The notes under the pieces are model-generated. The model made no database searches. It was given only the letters and a program-made list of their open reading frames with translations, and was not told the DNA's origin. Of a stretch of DNA of 64,000 bases, positions 1 to 11,262 are shown piece after piece. Source of the DNA: Parapristionchus giblindavisi (Eukaryota > Nematoda > Chromadorea > Rhabditida > Diplogasteridae); contig CALSFV010000095.1 in the NCBI GenBank assembly GCA_943737045.1, positions 124,001 to 188,000 on the forward strand. Direction: 5' to 3'. Both the position numbers and the translations under genes were made by a program. Position 1 is the first letter of the stretch. Each line of letters begins with the position of its first letter.

Positions 1-71
1 CCTCTACTCTTATTTATCTGGTATGTCATTTAAATGGAATAGAATATGTTAAACAATATTAATTGCTACAG

Positions 72-460
72 AAGAAGCCAGATACTTTTTATGATCGTGT
101 CAACATTGGAGGCCAATATGAAATAAAGTGCAACAACTCAAGTAGATTGACTCAAAATTGAATAAGTAACATGTGATATTAATTAAGAAGTTTTCCCTGA
201 TACTAATTCTCCCACAAAGACATTAACATGTGTGCCTGAGCTGAATAAATACAAAGATGAGAAAGGAAATACACTTGGACCTAACATAGAAGATTCATGT
301 TCCGAACCTTCTGTGGTATGCTATAACTTCTTTCATACAATAATCTTAATAGTACACGAATTATAGGGTACTTGTGATATGAATATAACTGTGAAGGATG
401 CAGACATTGAAGTTAACTGTGATGGTATTGATTGCTCATTGACAGTCACGTGCATACCAG
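72..460 (+). CDS. 5' visible exons of CCP/sushi-like repeat protein (three exons)
   Basis: Three exons at 72-141, 188-315 and 367-460, separated by introns of 46 and 51 bp that start GT and end AG. Exons 1 and 2 join in phase 1 to give one domain, with KCNN, a C before VPELNKY and a final DSC. Exon 3 opens the next domain (GTCDMN, VNCDG, DCSLTV, TCIPG) and stops in phase 1 exactly at the PG of the C-x-PG-Y motif. The spacing of cysteines and the intron position match the better preserved domains downstream, which supports one long gene. The protein is probably extracellular, but the signal peptide and start codon lie outside the window. The first domain is the most divergent and its exon 1/2 junction is the least certain. 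No specific function can be assigned. Confidence 0.6.
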
Positions 461-1093
461 GTACTATATGTGAGACTATCTGACTCATTTTTTGCTTATG
501 GCTTGGCACTTGGCCAAAAAGTGATATGAACCGATCGGGCCCAAATCGTGCACAGTTGTAGTATGGGGTGACATGAGCTCACAGACGGAGTTTGGGTTCG
601 TCATTCTGCACCCTCGCTAAATAACGTAAGTTCGATAAAGTGGCATAAAAATTTCAGTTTACGGATTCGTTCGATATGTTTATACGACGAAGGGCAATAG
701 TAAGCAGGTAATTCCACCAAGTAACATTCCGATCCAAAACCGTGAGATCCAGAAAAAATTTTAAAAGCACATAAAAATAATTTGTTTTATTTTCCCTACA
801 ATTGCCTCTCGGTGAGGATCTTTTCTTATTCCTTCAATTTGATGAGTATTCATTAGTGTAACTGCTGTACGAAAATGAACTAAAACAAATTGGGAAAAAG
901 TTGTCTTATTCCCAAAAAAATATCGCGAACTGAATGAATAAGCGTGTGCCGGTTACAGTAATGCAACTGCAGAAGTTCAAAATTCGGCATTTTTTAAGAT
1001 TATTTTCGAAAAAAATACTGTCTTATTAGGGTGCGTCGTACGTTCGGTAAATTTTTTCCAGAAAAAATAAAATGTAAATATTTCTTACCTCAA

Positions 1094-2535
1094 TCAATGA
1101 TGGAAGCCAATATACTCCCCGTCGGCATCCACCATCTCTTTCCATCTTTCAGCAAGCTCGTGCATGCCATCCTTCCAAAACCCTTTCGGCCGCGAGTCAA
1201 TCCATGATCTGATCTGGCACTCCTTCTTATCGATCTTCTTCTCGGTGAAGAATGACTGCAGGCTGCGGAAGGCATGGCAGTCGGGAGGGGAGATGTCAGG
1301 GGAGTACGGTGGGTGAAGGATGTGGTTGAAGCCAAACTGCTGTAGCTTGGCCGAGGTAACTTTCGCCACATGGGATCTGGCATTGTCGAAGAGAAGTTGC
1401 TTCTGGAGGCGTGGCGGTCGGACCAGAGGGAGTCTCCTTTCCACCTCCTCCAGTTCGTTGCAGAGGTCCCTCGCGGTCACCATGTAGCCTTTATCCAGGA
1501 CAATCCAGTATACGGAGCCGTGGGAGCAATATCAGAAGCTGAGCAAAAGCTTCTCTCCGTGCAAATCGCGAAGAACGAAGGTCCGCACTGGGTCCCCAGG
1601 CGAGACCCAGACGGGGGTCTTGGCAGGGTTCTTGTAGAAGCAGTACTTCTTATTTTGGGTGACTATGGAGTCCAGATTCCTCAGCCTTGGGAAACGGGGG
1701 AGGTTTGCGAGATTCGCTTTTTTCTTCTGGCCAGGGGTGAGGTCGTGTGTGACTTGGTTGAGAAGTCGGGGTTTCTTTCCATGAGCACGCAGGATCCTGT
1801 AGGTGGTTTTGAGAGAAATGTGGTTATCGGCCGCCAATTTGCGACAGGACATCCCTGTGTTCTGCTTGAGGGCTGCGAGGACAGACCTTGGGTTTACTGT
1901 CACTGGGCGACCCGACCTCGGATTGTCTTCGACATTCTTGTCGCCCAAAGAGAAGTGATGGAACCACGTGTGGACTGTGTTTAGGCAGGGGGCATAAGGG
2001 CCATGTCTTTTCACCAGTTCCTCTTGGTATTATATGCATGTGAATGCTGGGCTCTGACCAAATCACAAATTAATCGATTGTCGGTGGCTCAACGTAGAAT
2101 GGAGCGTTGGATGATCGGCTGTACCCTACTTGATCATGTCTCCAATGAGCGGCTGCGAGATTCTACTAGAGTGCGGGATTTTGTCCGCACTGCTCAGATG
2201 AGGAAATGGTCTTGGTTATACAAGATTGCGAAGGACGACTGCTGGAAGTGGAGCCGATCTGTGATCGAATGGAAAAGAAGAAAGGGCCGGCCTATCACGC
2301 GATGGAGCGATTCCTTCAGCAACGCAATCGGTGCCAACTTTCTCAGCGAGGCGAGGAGTAAGAAGTGGAGCGCTATGCATATCAGAGCTCTCATCCCTTG
2401 ACCTCTAGATAAATGTGTTCAAATCGTAATCGTAATCGTAACCTCTTGGACAGCCTTGCTCTTGACAACCGAGCGGAAGAGGTCACGAATTGATTCGCGG
2501 ATGTGGGTCTGGGTGGGTTTTGGAAACAGAGCCAT
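1094..2535 (-). pseudogene. mariner transposase, broken
   Basis: The reading starts at an ATG at 2533-2535 (MALFPKPTQTHIRES) and ends with GEYIGFHH and a stop at 1094-1096. The N-terminal part has a helix-turn-helix-like region (SCRKLAADNHISLKTTYRIL) typical of mariner DNA-binding domains. The C-terminal part has the catalytic-core signatures FDNARSH and HPPYSPDISPPDCHAFRSL, with two aspartates about 34 residues apart as expected for mariner D,D34D. Two lesions are visible. An RTE fragment is inserted at 2028-2441 near the N-terminus, and a single in-frame TGA lies at 1532-1534. On both sides of these lesions the frame is kept. The usual first catalytic aspartate is not clear in the middle region. 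No functional product is expected. Confidence 0.88.
2028..2441 (+). pseudogene. 5'-truncated RTE-type non-LTR retrotransposon fragment
   Basis: The reading frame to 2401 gives YACECWALTKSQINRLSVAQ, then RRMERWMIGCTL, then KGRPITRWSD. This is the characteristic C-terminal tail of RTE-clade endonuclease/reverse transcriptases. The fragment ends at 2423-2441 in a short TCGTAA tandem tail, a usual RTE 3' end. An exact 8-bp duplication CCTCTTGG flanks it (2020-2027 and 2442-2449), so the insertion happened by target-primed reverse transcription into the mariner transposase gene. Only the last part of the RT remains, without catalytic motifs. Confidence 0.88.
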
Positions 2536-3052
2536 GCTGCAAGCAGAATGAATGTTATACAATGGGGCAAAAACAAAAACATAGCAAAGTGTTAGAGGTA
2601 TTCAATGAGGGTGTGAACCCGATATACGAACAACATGTAAATGAGAAAACCTTGTTCGAGGAAAAAATTTACCGAACTTATGACACACCCTAATACCACA
2701 CCTCATATATTCATGCAACAAACAAATGATAAATGAAAACAATAGTATAACACCGAAATCGAATGCTAAGTAATACAATGATTGCCTAATTTTGAATTTC
2801 CGCATTTGGATTACGGTAGGGCGCACGATAATTCCTAATTAATCGTGGTTTTTCAGGAATAAGGCAACTTTCCCCATTTTGTTTTAGTTCATTTAAAAGA
2901 AAAAAAAACCCTCACCGATAGGCAATTGTAGGAAAAGTAAAACAAATTATTTTTATGTGTTTTATAAATTTTTTCTGGGTCTCACGGTTTTGGATCGGGA
3001 TGATACTTGGTGGAATTTACCTGCTTACTAATGCCCTTCGTCATATACACCA

Positions 3053-3165
3053 GGTTCGTGAAAATTTCCCGACCTTTCCCGAAATTTCCCGAATTTCCGG
3101 ACTTTTTCGGGAAAAGTTATTTCCCGATTTCCCGACAAAATTCGTTTCATGAAAAATTGATTTTT
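3053..3165. repeat. TTTCCCGA-rich end of the insertion in the FB-1 right arm (left)
   Basis: Repeated TTTCCCGAAATTTCCCGA-like words occur here and again near 8680-8755. The two blocks bracket the segment that splits the FB-1 right arm, since FB-1 sequence stops at about 3052 and resumes at about 8815. They look like ends or subterminal repeats of one larger inserted element. Exact termini and a target duplication could not be fixed. Confidence 0.45.
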
Positions 3166-4044
3166 CGATGGAAAAAAGATCATAAATGAGCAGTTTTCGA
3201 AAATTTTTTCCCATATTTTGAGAAAGTAAAAGCAAAAGACAATTCTAACCATACGTGGGCGGCATTGTCGCGATCAACAACACCCAACATTTTTTAGCAC
3301 ACGACACACCCGACTTGAGAAAACGTGAGAAGATTAACAACTCGAAATCCAATTTGCTTGAATTTTAATGATAACAAATGAGTGATAAAATACTGATTAT
3401 TTCTTTTGCCAGCCATCGTTAAATATACCAAATAATCGTGTTTATTAGTTTTTTTTAGCAAAAAAATCTGTCAAGTTGTTTAGGAGCCCGTTTGCGTAAG
3501 TGTCGGACAGGCTCCCGTACAGCAAAAAAAGTTTTGAGATAATATCATTTTTGAGTACCTCTCGATATGTTAGAATAATAGGCAAACCCTCGTGGTATGC
3601 AAATTTTTTTGAGCTCGGTATGGAGCTCCAAAGATGGCCCTTTTTCAGAGTTTTTCGACTATAGCTGGAGATCCGTTAAAGGAAACAGAAAAGTCACAAG
3701 AGCAACCCTTGCTCAATTTGTATGAGGATCATAATGATGATTAGGGTAATAGATTGTCACGATATCTACATTGTCACGATATGAACTAATTGTATAATAT
3801 AAAAAAGACGTGTTAGTCGAGAGATACAAATATTGTTGTAATTCAACCAAAAATGTACGAGCGGAGACAAATAGGGCGCGTGGATGCGGTCATGATAGAC
3901 TTGCCAAATTTTTTTTAGTGAGAAAAAACCTCCCGCAAAGCAAGTTATGATTTATTTTTTGTGGGGGTCGATTTAAAAATTCGCGAAGTCTCCACACAAC
4001 AAATCCCGATGGGTTCGTTAACTCATCTATCAAAAATCAAATCA

Positions 4045-4120
4045 GCGGCCTGTGTAGTGTAGTGGGTAAGGTGTCTGCATTCACTTTTGGCTGTCATGGG
4101 TTCGATCCCCCTCGCGGCAC
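4045..4120 (+). pseudogene. tRNA-like sequence, left arm of FB-B
   Basis: An A-box-like TAGTGTAGTGGGTAAGG at 4055-4071 and a B-box GGTTCGATCCC at 4099-4109 are spaced as in a tRNA gene. Acceptor-stem pairing is poor, so this is a tRNA-derived module and not a working tRNA. Confidence 0.6.
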
Positions 4121-5064
4121 TTTTCTTTTACTGATTTTGTTGCCGTAGAAAGATTAAGAGACAAGCTCCGTAATTATTTACCATTTTGAGCATTCCCCGG
4201 AAATTTCCCCTGGCAAAAGGATTCAGGCCTCAATGCTTTCATGGTGGAAGGTGGCCTGGATCCTATTTACAAAAGTGTAGTGATTGAGGCATTCGGTCCC
4301 CAACGTGGCCAACGGCAAAATTCAAAAGTCGATAAAATGGCAAACTTCGAAAAATCATATTTTGCGAATGAAACCAGTTAGCCTCGATATTGTTTCACGG
4401 TATAGTTGGTCATCTCAAAAGTGCGTAGAAACACTAGGAACATCGAATTGTGGACGTCTACAAACACGTTTTTCAGAATTTTAGCGAGGTTTCCACCCAG
4501 TCAATATCAATTGACCGGAAGTTCCTATAGCACATAAAATAGCCCACACGATTCTGCACTAATAAAACACAATTTCAAACGAATCGAGATTATTTCAATA
4601 TTTAAAAAAATTAAAATGTGCTTTTTGGGGCTGTTTTTTCGCCCCCAGACCACTTTCCTCGAGGGAATTGGATATGTTCTGCGTATCATACGACATTCTG
4701 AGATGGGCTGAGTGAGAATCCACTGAAACCCAGACGTCTGGCGCGCTCCTGGAAAAGTCGATTTCAATGACCCGGGGTTCATGGTCCGAAAATCTCGAAA
4801 TTTTTCATGACTGGAAAAGCTTCTTTCTAGTGGTCAACATGAAGCATGCTCATTGTGAATTACTACGAAATAGTTTTCATCGCTCCATCGATCTGTTCAA
4901 ATTTTGCAGAAAAAAATTTGTTCGGAAAAATACGTAAATAATCGTAAATAATTCAAATCGCATCCACTTCATCTGAGATCGCGACAATGATAATACATAC
5001 AGTCCGTCCTCCAAGATAGGCACACAATACTGGACATTTGTACTTTTTTTATTTATTTATGAAC

Positions 5065-5131
5065 CATGACCCGGGGGTCATGGTCAATAAATCGAAGTTA
5101 ATCATTTCGACCATGACCCCCGGTCATGGTT
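5065..5131. repeat. CATGACCCCCGGGTCATG palindrome pair near FB-B axis
   Basis: TGACCCGGGGGTCA (from about 5067) and CATGACCCCCGGTCATGG (from about 5111) flank a short AT spacer, and a decayed copy lies at about 4767-4784. The same word recurs near the axis of FB-2 at about 21649 and 22102. Confidence 0.6.
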
Positions 5132-6038
5132 TACTTTTGGCAAGAATACAAGAACATATCCAATTCCCTCCAGGAAAGTGGTCTGGGGGCGAAAAAACAG
5201 CCCCAAAAAGCACATTTTATTTTTTTTAATACTGAAATAATCTCGATTCGTTTGAAATTGTGTTTTATTAGTGCAGAATCGTGTGGGCTATTTTATGTGC
5301 TATAGGAACTTCCGGTCAATTGATATTGACTGGGTGAAAACCTCGCGAAAATGCTGAAAAACGTGTTTGTAGACGTCCACAATTCGATGTTCCTAGTGTT
5401 TTTACGCACTTTTGAGATGACCAACTATACCGTGAAACAATATCGAGGCTAACTGGTTTCATTCGCAAAATATGATTTTTCGAAGTTTGCCATTTTTTCG
5501 ACTTTGGAATTTTGCCGTTGGCCGCGTTGGAGACCGAATGCCTCAATCACTACACTTTTGTAAATAGGAGCCAGGCCACCTTCCACCATGAAAGCATGGA
5601 GGCCTGAATCCTTTTGCTAGGGGAAATTTCCGGGGTGTAGTGAATTTTTACCGAGCCGGTCTCTTAACATGTTTTACTGTGATTAAGAAATCGGTAAATA
5701 GAACAAACTTTATTTTATCCGCAAGTGTGAACTTTAACAACAAAGGAGTGAAACGAAGACGATTTTTTGACGTCATCTCCAGATTCTTCTCCATCCCATG
5801 TCGCATCCGAATCCTTGCCATAGTCGTCCACTTCTACATACTCCTTATCCTCGTGGAAGAATATCTGATCCTCTGTTTTCGATTGAAGGTGTGATTGAAT
5901 AAGAAGCACAAAGGCCTTTTAACGGCATAGAAGAGATGCTGGCGATCAAAGAGAGAATAAAGTAAATCGATAGTGATCTACACTGACAAACAAGCTTGAA
6001 CGTTTGATCTTGACAACTACAAAAACAGCAAAAGAAAA

Positions 6039-6115
6039 GTGCCGCAAGGGGGATCGAACCCATGACAGCCAAAAGTGAATGCAGACACCTTGCGCACTAC
6101 ACTACACAGGTCGCT
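6039..6115 (-). pseudogene. tRNA-like sequence, right arm of FB-B
   Basis: Reverse-strand mirror of the copy at 4045-4120, with B-box complement GGGATCGAACC (6050-6060) and A-box region complement ACTACACTACACAGG. It is present because the arms are inverted copies. Confidence 0.6.
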
Positions 6116-7278
6116 GATTTGATGTTTGATAGATGAGTTAACGAACCCATCGGGATTTGTTGTGTGGAGACCTCGCGAATTTTGAAATCGACCCCCACAA
6201 AAAATCATAACTTGCTTTGCGGGAGGTTTTTTCTCACAAAATTTTTTTAGCAAGTCTATCATGACCGCATCCACGCGCCCTATTCGTCTCCGCTCGTACA
6301 TTTTTGGTTGAATTAAAATAATATTTGTATCTCTCGACTAACACGTCTTTTTTTTTATATTACCTTAATCATCATTATGATCCTCATACAAATTGAGCAA
6401 GGGTTGCTCTTGTGACTTTTCTGTTTCCTTCAACGGATCTCCAGCTATAGTGGAAAAACTCTGAAAGAGGGCCAACTTTGGAGCTCCATACCGAGCTCAA
6501 AAAAAAATTTGCATACCACGAGGGTTTGCCTATTATTCTAACATATCGAGAGGTACCCAAAAATGTTATTATCTCAAAACCTATTTTTTTTTGCTGTACG
6601 GGATCCCGTTGCTGATTGTCCGACTCTTACGCAAACGGGCTCTTAGTAAGGTTTTTACAGTCATTTTTCTTACGTCTCGCCCACCAGATTTTGGTGTCCG
6701 ACCCATCCGATTTTTATTTCCAGCAACTAACAAGGGAAGCACAACTGAAAAAGTGTATGAGTTGCTCATCGGACATGCCAATCGATTTTTTCGATTGATG
6801 TTTTTTCGGCACATTTTTCGCTGAAATCCCCATATGTATTACACGGTAGTGAGCTTGAATACCCTATGAGTGGCAAGGTATAGGGAACATCTGCCTCGAG
6901 GGCTCAATCGAGAGCGCATCTGACTATCACCCCTATACCCGCTGGTACTATTCCAACCGCCGTTAAAATATTTTTGCATCTTTTACTAAACTCCCTCAAC
7001 TATATTTTCAGCGTTTTATCGTCATTTTCGAGCTCTTACGTGAGATTGGAAGATGATGAAAGAGGAGAACATTTTTTAATATTAACGTTTTGTGTAAAAA
7101 AAACTTAACTGAAAAATATGCATTAATAATTTTGATTTCCAGTTAAAAAAAATCGATGATATTCATATACCGTATATCGCTACATCACACCACAAGTTAA
7201 AGGTGGAGACCCGTGAATGTTCATGCGAATCTCTTGCGTCTCTCTTGTTCAAGTGTTAAGTAATATGCAAGAAGACGG

Positions 7279-7354
7279 AGTGACCACTTAGCGCAGTGGT
7301 AAAACTTCTGACTAGATAGCGCATGGTCGTGGGTTCGAATCCTATTGCCGAACT
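7279..7354 (+). pseudogene. tRNA-like sequence in FB-A
   Basis: ACTTAGCGCAGTGGTAAAAC (A-box) and GGTCGTGGGTTCGAATCC (T arm and B-box) resemble an elongator-Met type tRNA. The acceptor stem and anticodon arm do not close cleanly, so it is likely a decayed tRNA-derived module. Confidence 0.55.
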
Positions 7355-8165
7355 TTCCTATTTTCAAAAAGCTCGCCGTTGCCTGCGATTGCAAGCATGA
7401 TGCATTCATGATTCTAGCGATCAATTAGCTGAATTAGCATAAAATAAATAGTGTACGATGCGTAAAATAACTTTTGCAAACTTTCTATCTTCATAGTTTG
7501 TTCACGAAAATATTCGCGGGAGTCCACCTTTAACAAGTTAACGCAAACTGACTTTTTCAAAGCTCCGAAAAAATTCTGTGCTTGGGTCCTTGTTCGTTGG
7601 GTAACTGGACAAGATATTTTTTTAATTCCAAAGACCAATACAAAAAATTTGAATTGAAATGAGTTAAAATAAATCAAAATTGTTGATGCATTTTTTGTTT
7701 AAGTTTTTTTTGTTTTTTTTTGTTATACAAAATGTTAATATTAATTATTTTTTTCTTCTTTCAATATCTTCAATTGATATTTTAAAGAACGGAAATATCA
7801 CATAAAATGAAAATATAGTTGAGGGCGTTTGTAAAAATTTGCAAAAAATTTTGACGGCGGTGGGAATAGTACAAGGGGGGATAGGGGCGATAGTCAGATG
7901 CGCTCCCGATTGAGCAGTCGAGGCAGATATTCCCTGTATCTGGCCACTCATAGGGTATTCAAGCGCTCTACCGTGTAATACATAGGCGGATTTCAGCGAA
8001 AAATGTGAAGAAAAAACATCGATCGAAAACATCGATTAGCATGTCCGATGAACAACTTCTGAAAAGTGTATTGGCAATTCGCCCCTCAACCCTGATCAAT
8101 CATATTAGTCGCCTTCGTTTTCAATTGCGCTTCCCTTGTAAGTGCGCCCACGTATGAGTTTAACG

Positions 8166-8619
8166 GAATCTCGAAATGAAATATTTGACCATTACTTCAT
8201 GGTTTAGCAGACCTGTTCTGAGTCCATTTCGATGAGCAATTACCAAAAATGAATACATGCGAATTTCTGCTAGGAGCAGACCAAGTGACTTGTCTTTCAT
8301 ATTAACAGTTTAATGACCTTTATCAAGGGGGTGGGGGAATGGTTTCCACTAAACGACTGATTAGTACGGGCGTGCTGAGGTTCCATACAAGTGGTACTTC
8401 TATCATAAATAATTCTTCGTTCATCTTCTTATGATCAACTTTTGAAGACGTTCTTCAGAATCAAAGCCGCTACATTTGATCATTTTCGAATAGTGAATCA
8501 TGAAACAGAACTCAGGAAAAAATAGATATAGTTAACCTACGAAGTCCTTGCTCTCGAATACTTCGTCAGTAATTGCTTGATGCTTGATTGATCTTTCATA
8601 TATGCCAGGAAATCTCAGT
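8166..8619. other. no recognisable gene; AT-rich element sequence
   Basis: No splice-consistent coding, RNA motif or second arm copy was recognised here. It lies between the end of FB-A and the TTTCCCGA block, so it is probably part of the same inserted mobile DNA. Confidence 0.4.
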
Positions 8620-8757
8620 TTTGAATACAAAAAGTGATGTTGTATGAGCTTTTAGCGAAAAATCAGATTTTCCCGAAATTTCCCGATTTACCCGACTTTT
8701 GAATCCGGGAAAATTTTTTTCCTGAAATTTCCCGAAACAATTTTCCCGCACACCCCT
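8620..8757. repeat. TTTCCCGA-rich end of the insertion in the FB-1 right arm (right)
   Basis: This block repeats the TTTCCCGAAATTTCCCGA words seen at 3053-3165, and FB-1 arm sequence resumes about 60 bp downstream. A short ATCCTGAT-rich stretch (8756-8815) separates the two. Confidence 0.45.
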
Positions 8758-9061
8758 GATATCGATACACATATCCTGATCCACCATATACACATCCTGA
8801 TCCTGATGATCCTGATATTTATATCGAACGAATCCGTAAAACTTTGAAATTTTGATGCCACCTTATCGAGCTTACGTTATTTAGCGAGGGTGCAGATAGG
8901 ACGAACCCAAACTCTGTCTCATACTACAACCGTGCACGATTTGTGCCCGATCGTTTCATATCACTTTTTGGCCAAGCGCCAAGAGAATGTCACTTGAGCC
9001 AGATAGTCTCTCATATTACGCATCAATAACGATGATCAATCATAATGTGAATTATATGAAG

Positions 9062-9356
9062 GATTTACAATGGAGACAGTCAACACAAAGCTCACAACGA
9101 AAGTATTTAATTGTGATACACTTCTGAAGGAATGGGTTGATAAGGATACACAAATCAGTATTAAAGATAATGATAACAAGGGAGTCTGTATTCCTGAGGT
9201 AACCCATCGTGCTTGTATTACAGATTCAATATCTAATTCCCGATCAGACATGTTCTGGAATGCCTGATATCAATGGAAAAGATATTGATGTTGTTGTTTC
9301 TTGCACACAATTGGACGACCAAAAGGAGTGTAACTTCCACCTCGTTTGTAAACCTG
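9062..9356 (+). CDS. exons completing domain 2 and opening domain 3 of the CCP-like protein
   Basis: Exon 9062-9198 (137 bp) completes the domain begun at 367-460. It reads GFTMETVNTKL, then FNCDTLLKEWVD and GVCIPE, with the expected W and final Cys. A 49-bp intron (9199-9247, GT to GATCAG) leads to exon 9248-9356 (109 bp), TCSGMPDINGKDID, SCTQL, KECNFHLVCKPG, which stops in phase 1 at PG. The 109-bp length equals the matching exon in every later repeat unit. The acceptor at 9061 (ATATGAAG) is not the usual TTTTCAG but keeps the frame and resembles the acceptor at 28967. The exon sum is a multiple of three. Confidence 0.75.
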
Positions 9357-9412
9357 GTGAGCACACTCACAGAAAATTCCCTAAGGGAAGTGTCAGAACT
9401 GCATTTCCCTTA

Positions 9413-9521
9413 TGCACTGTTACATTTGCCTTACGTGTCTACGCCGTAACCCCCTCCGCCTCCTCTCCGACGCGGCGGAGGGGGTTACGGCGTAGGCACG
9501 TAAGGCAAATGTAACAGTGCA
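9413..9521. mobile_element. 109-bp palindromic MITE, TTA target duplication
   Basis: Almost fully self-complementary: TGCACTGTTACATTTGC at the left, GCAAATGTAACAGTGCA at the right, with a GC-rich centre around CCCCCTCCGCC. It is flanked by TTA at 9410-9412 and 9522-9524. Two further copies lie at 49079-49187 and 51276-51384. The 3-bp TWA duplication fits the PIF/Harbinger target preference. Confidence 0.85.
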
Positions 9522-9663
9522 TTAGGGAATAATTCCCTTATCTGATGAGAATCCCTTATATGTAAGGGATTTCTTACTAGGGAATTATTCCCTTCAAAAA
9601 TCCCTTACATATAAGGGATTTCCAATTTTCTACCTGAATCTATGTACATATGTACGATCGCGT

Positions 9664-9795
9664 CTGATTAGATCTATCATCACGTTTTACGAGAGTTGAA
9701 ATATGTTCACATGGCTTATTGGTAAGATTGTTGTGTAGTGATCCGAACCTGGTATGTTCGATTCCTACCAATTGTGAATTAATTTTGCTTATTTT
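9664..9795 (+). pseudogene. tRNA-like module, family 2, copy 1
   Basis: ATGGCTTATTGGTAAG (A-box) and GTTCGATTCCTACC (B-box) form a tRNA-like body at about 9706-9776. The flank TCTGATTAGATCTATCATC upstream and a downstream TTTTGCTTATTTTTC are shared with the copies at 20549-20695 and 27050-27187. Confidence 0.6.
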
Positions 9796-9817
9796 TCATA
9801 TTGTCCTTACATACCAG

Positions 9818-11262
9818 GCATGTTTCCTAAGAATTGACCGATTCTACTACACACTTTTGAGTTGACCCCCTCTTTTCTCCACAGTTTTCGATGCCCTTGG
9901 GTAGGACATCCCAGATCCAGAGTAGCAAGGATGTTAGATCAAGCGTCTCTCCTCACGCCAAAGTTCGTCGTTGAGGCTCCTTCCGATGGGATTATCACGG
10001 CTCACAGTAGAGCTATGAAAAGATTCCATCAGATGAAATGTGTATTTTCTCGAGTACTTTCAGATAAAAATGTGAAAATGCAACTTTTCAATTTTTCGTT
10101 CCCTAAGGAATTGATAGCGTTCCATAGTCCCGGAAAGATTTTTTTAAGGGCTCAATAGATAGAGGTCGTTCACAGTTTTCATTTAAGCTCTTGAGAGACG
10201 ATTTTCATGGGGACTTTGCTGAATTACGTCTGAAAAACTGCATTTAAATGCTGGTAGATAAATAATACGCTTTGATCTACTCGCTATTGTTCCTTGACAG
10301 GATTGTCCTGTAACATACGGGAGAATGGACTGAGGATCATTTTGACGTCGAGTCGCTCGCTCATGTTCGTTTTGGTCTCGCTGCAGCCTAACCAGCGAAA
10401 GGAGTCCCTTCTGATGATTCCTGGTATTGATTGACCGATGAATAATGAAGATATAGTCAAGTTATAGTTATTTGGCTCTCAGGCCAAGTGATCGATGTTT
10501 CTCGAAGAATTCCAGATCGAGTTTTCGTTGGACTGAATCTAGCCCATTCGACGTAGCCATCTTGGATGCTCATTCACTGGTCCGAACTGGAACGTTCTCT
10601 CATATCTACAGTATTCATCGGTCAATCTGTGCCAGGAACCATCGGAAGGGACTCCTTTCGCTGGTTTCTCTTCAGCGAGAGCAGAGCGACCTTGGGTGAG
10701 CGACTCGACGTCAGATTGATCATCAACAAATTCTAGCTTATATTACATGAAATCCTGTCAAGGAGCCGACAATGGCGAGTAAATCAAAGCGACTATTAGT
10801 GATCTACCAGCATTTAAATGCAGTTTTTTGGACGTAATTCAACCAAATCCCCATAAAATCTCGTCTCTTAAGAGCTTAAATGAAAGCTGTGAACGATCTC
10901 TATCGATTGAGCCTTTAAAAAAATCTTTCCCGTGACTATGGAACGCGATCAATTCCTTATTGAACGAAAAATTAAAAAGTTGCATTTTCACATTTTTATG
11001 TGAAAGTACTCGAGAAAATACACATTTCATCTGTTGGAATCTTTTCATAGCTCTACTGTGAGCCGTGATAATCCCATCGGAAGGAGCCTCAACGACGAAC
11101 TTTGACGTGAGCTCCTGGAGAGACGTTTAATCTACCATCCTTACTACTCTGGATCTGGGATGTCCCAAGGGGCATCGAAAACTGTGGAGAAAAGAGGGGT
11201 TTAACTCAAAAGTGTGTAGTAAATCAGTCGATTTTGGTCAATTCTTAGGAAAGATGCCTGAT
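9818..11262. mobile_element. 1.4-kb palindromic foldback nested in the 9364-11284 element
   Basis: Ends CAGGCATGTTTCCTAAGAAT and ATTCTTAGGAAAGATGCCTG are inverted. Arms match along most of their length (9818-10290 with 10780-11262, and the region of CCAGCGAAAGGAGTCCC at about 10393 with its complement near 10648). The axis lies near 10540. No protein similarity was recognised and mirrored frames are non-coding. A target duplication is not clear. Confidence 0.75.

Larger units (their letters stand above)
1029..2690 (-). mobile_element. mariner-family transposon, inactive
   Basis: About 30-bp terminal inverted repeats begin GGGTGCGTCGTACGTTCGG at 1029 and end with the matching ACCGAACTTATGACACACCC at 2690. 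TA duplications lie at 1027-1028 and 2691-2692. The 1662-bp copy contains a mariner transposase reading leftwards and a later 414-bp RTE fragment. It lies between the arms of FB-1, so it inserted after FB-1 formed or was carried by it. Confidence 0.88.
3484..6642. mobile_element. FB-B: 3.2-kb near-complete palindromic foldback
   Basis: Ends GAGCCCGTTTGCGTAAG (3484) and CTTACGCAAACGGGCTC (to 6642) are inverted, flanked by TTAG on both sides. Arms of roughly 1.3-1.5 kb match throughout, for example TGAGCAAGGGTTGCTCTTGT and the CACTTTCCTCGAGGGAATT region, with the axis near 4900-5030. Each arm carries a tRNA-like sequence (4045-4120 and 6039-6115) and a CATGACCCCCGG-type palindrome near the centre. 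Open frames in the arms are mirrored in both arms and do not resemble a known protein, so I treat the whole element as non-coding. Confidence 0.7.
3245..8165. mobile_element. FB-A: foldback element (about 4.9 kb) split by FB-B
   Basis: Inverted matches pair CATACGTGGGCG at about 3250 with CGCCCACGTATG at about 8147, and about 6727-7020 with about 7795-8145. The second pair shares ACTAACAAGGGAAGC, the CCTATGAGTGGC region and the TCCCTCAACTATATTTTC region. FB-B (3484-6642) lies inside its left arm. The middle, 7030-7790, is AT-rich with one tRNA-like sequence and no convincing gene. Confidence 0.5.
469..9013. mobile_element. FB-1: 8.5-kb foldback/TIR element in an intron
   Basis: The left end (TGTGAGACTATCTG from 469) and the right end (CAGATAGTCTCTCA to 9013) are inverted copies, flanked by TA at 467-468 and 9014-9015. 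The left arm at about 469-680 pairs with about 8820-9013. The arm continues at about 690-905 and pairs with about 2848-3050, so the right arm was split by a later insertion at about 3053-8815. Removing 469-9013 plus one TA leaves a host intron of about 54 bp, matching the other introns of the gene. The element carries a mariner copy between its arms and other foldbacks in the split right arm. No transposase of its own was found, so it is probably non-autonomous and of the Tc/mariner TA-target type. Confidence 0.7.

Noticed and set aside
1370..1984. 204-codon + strand frame (MGSGIVEEKLLLEAWRSD)
   Set aside because: Antisense to the mariner transposase, which has clear motifs on the other strand.
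9199..9223. A 25-bp intron ending at TATTACAG
   Set aside because: Too short for splicing; the next acceptor at 9247 gives a 49-bp intron and a 109-bp exon that matches the other units and keeps frame.
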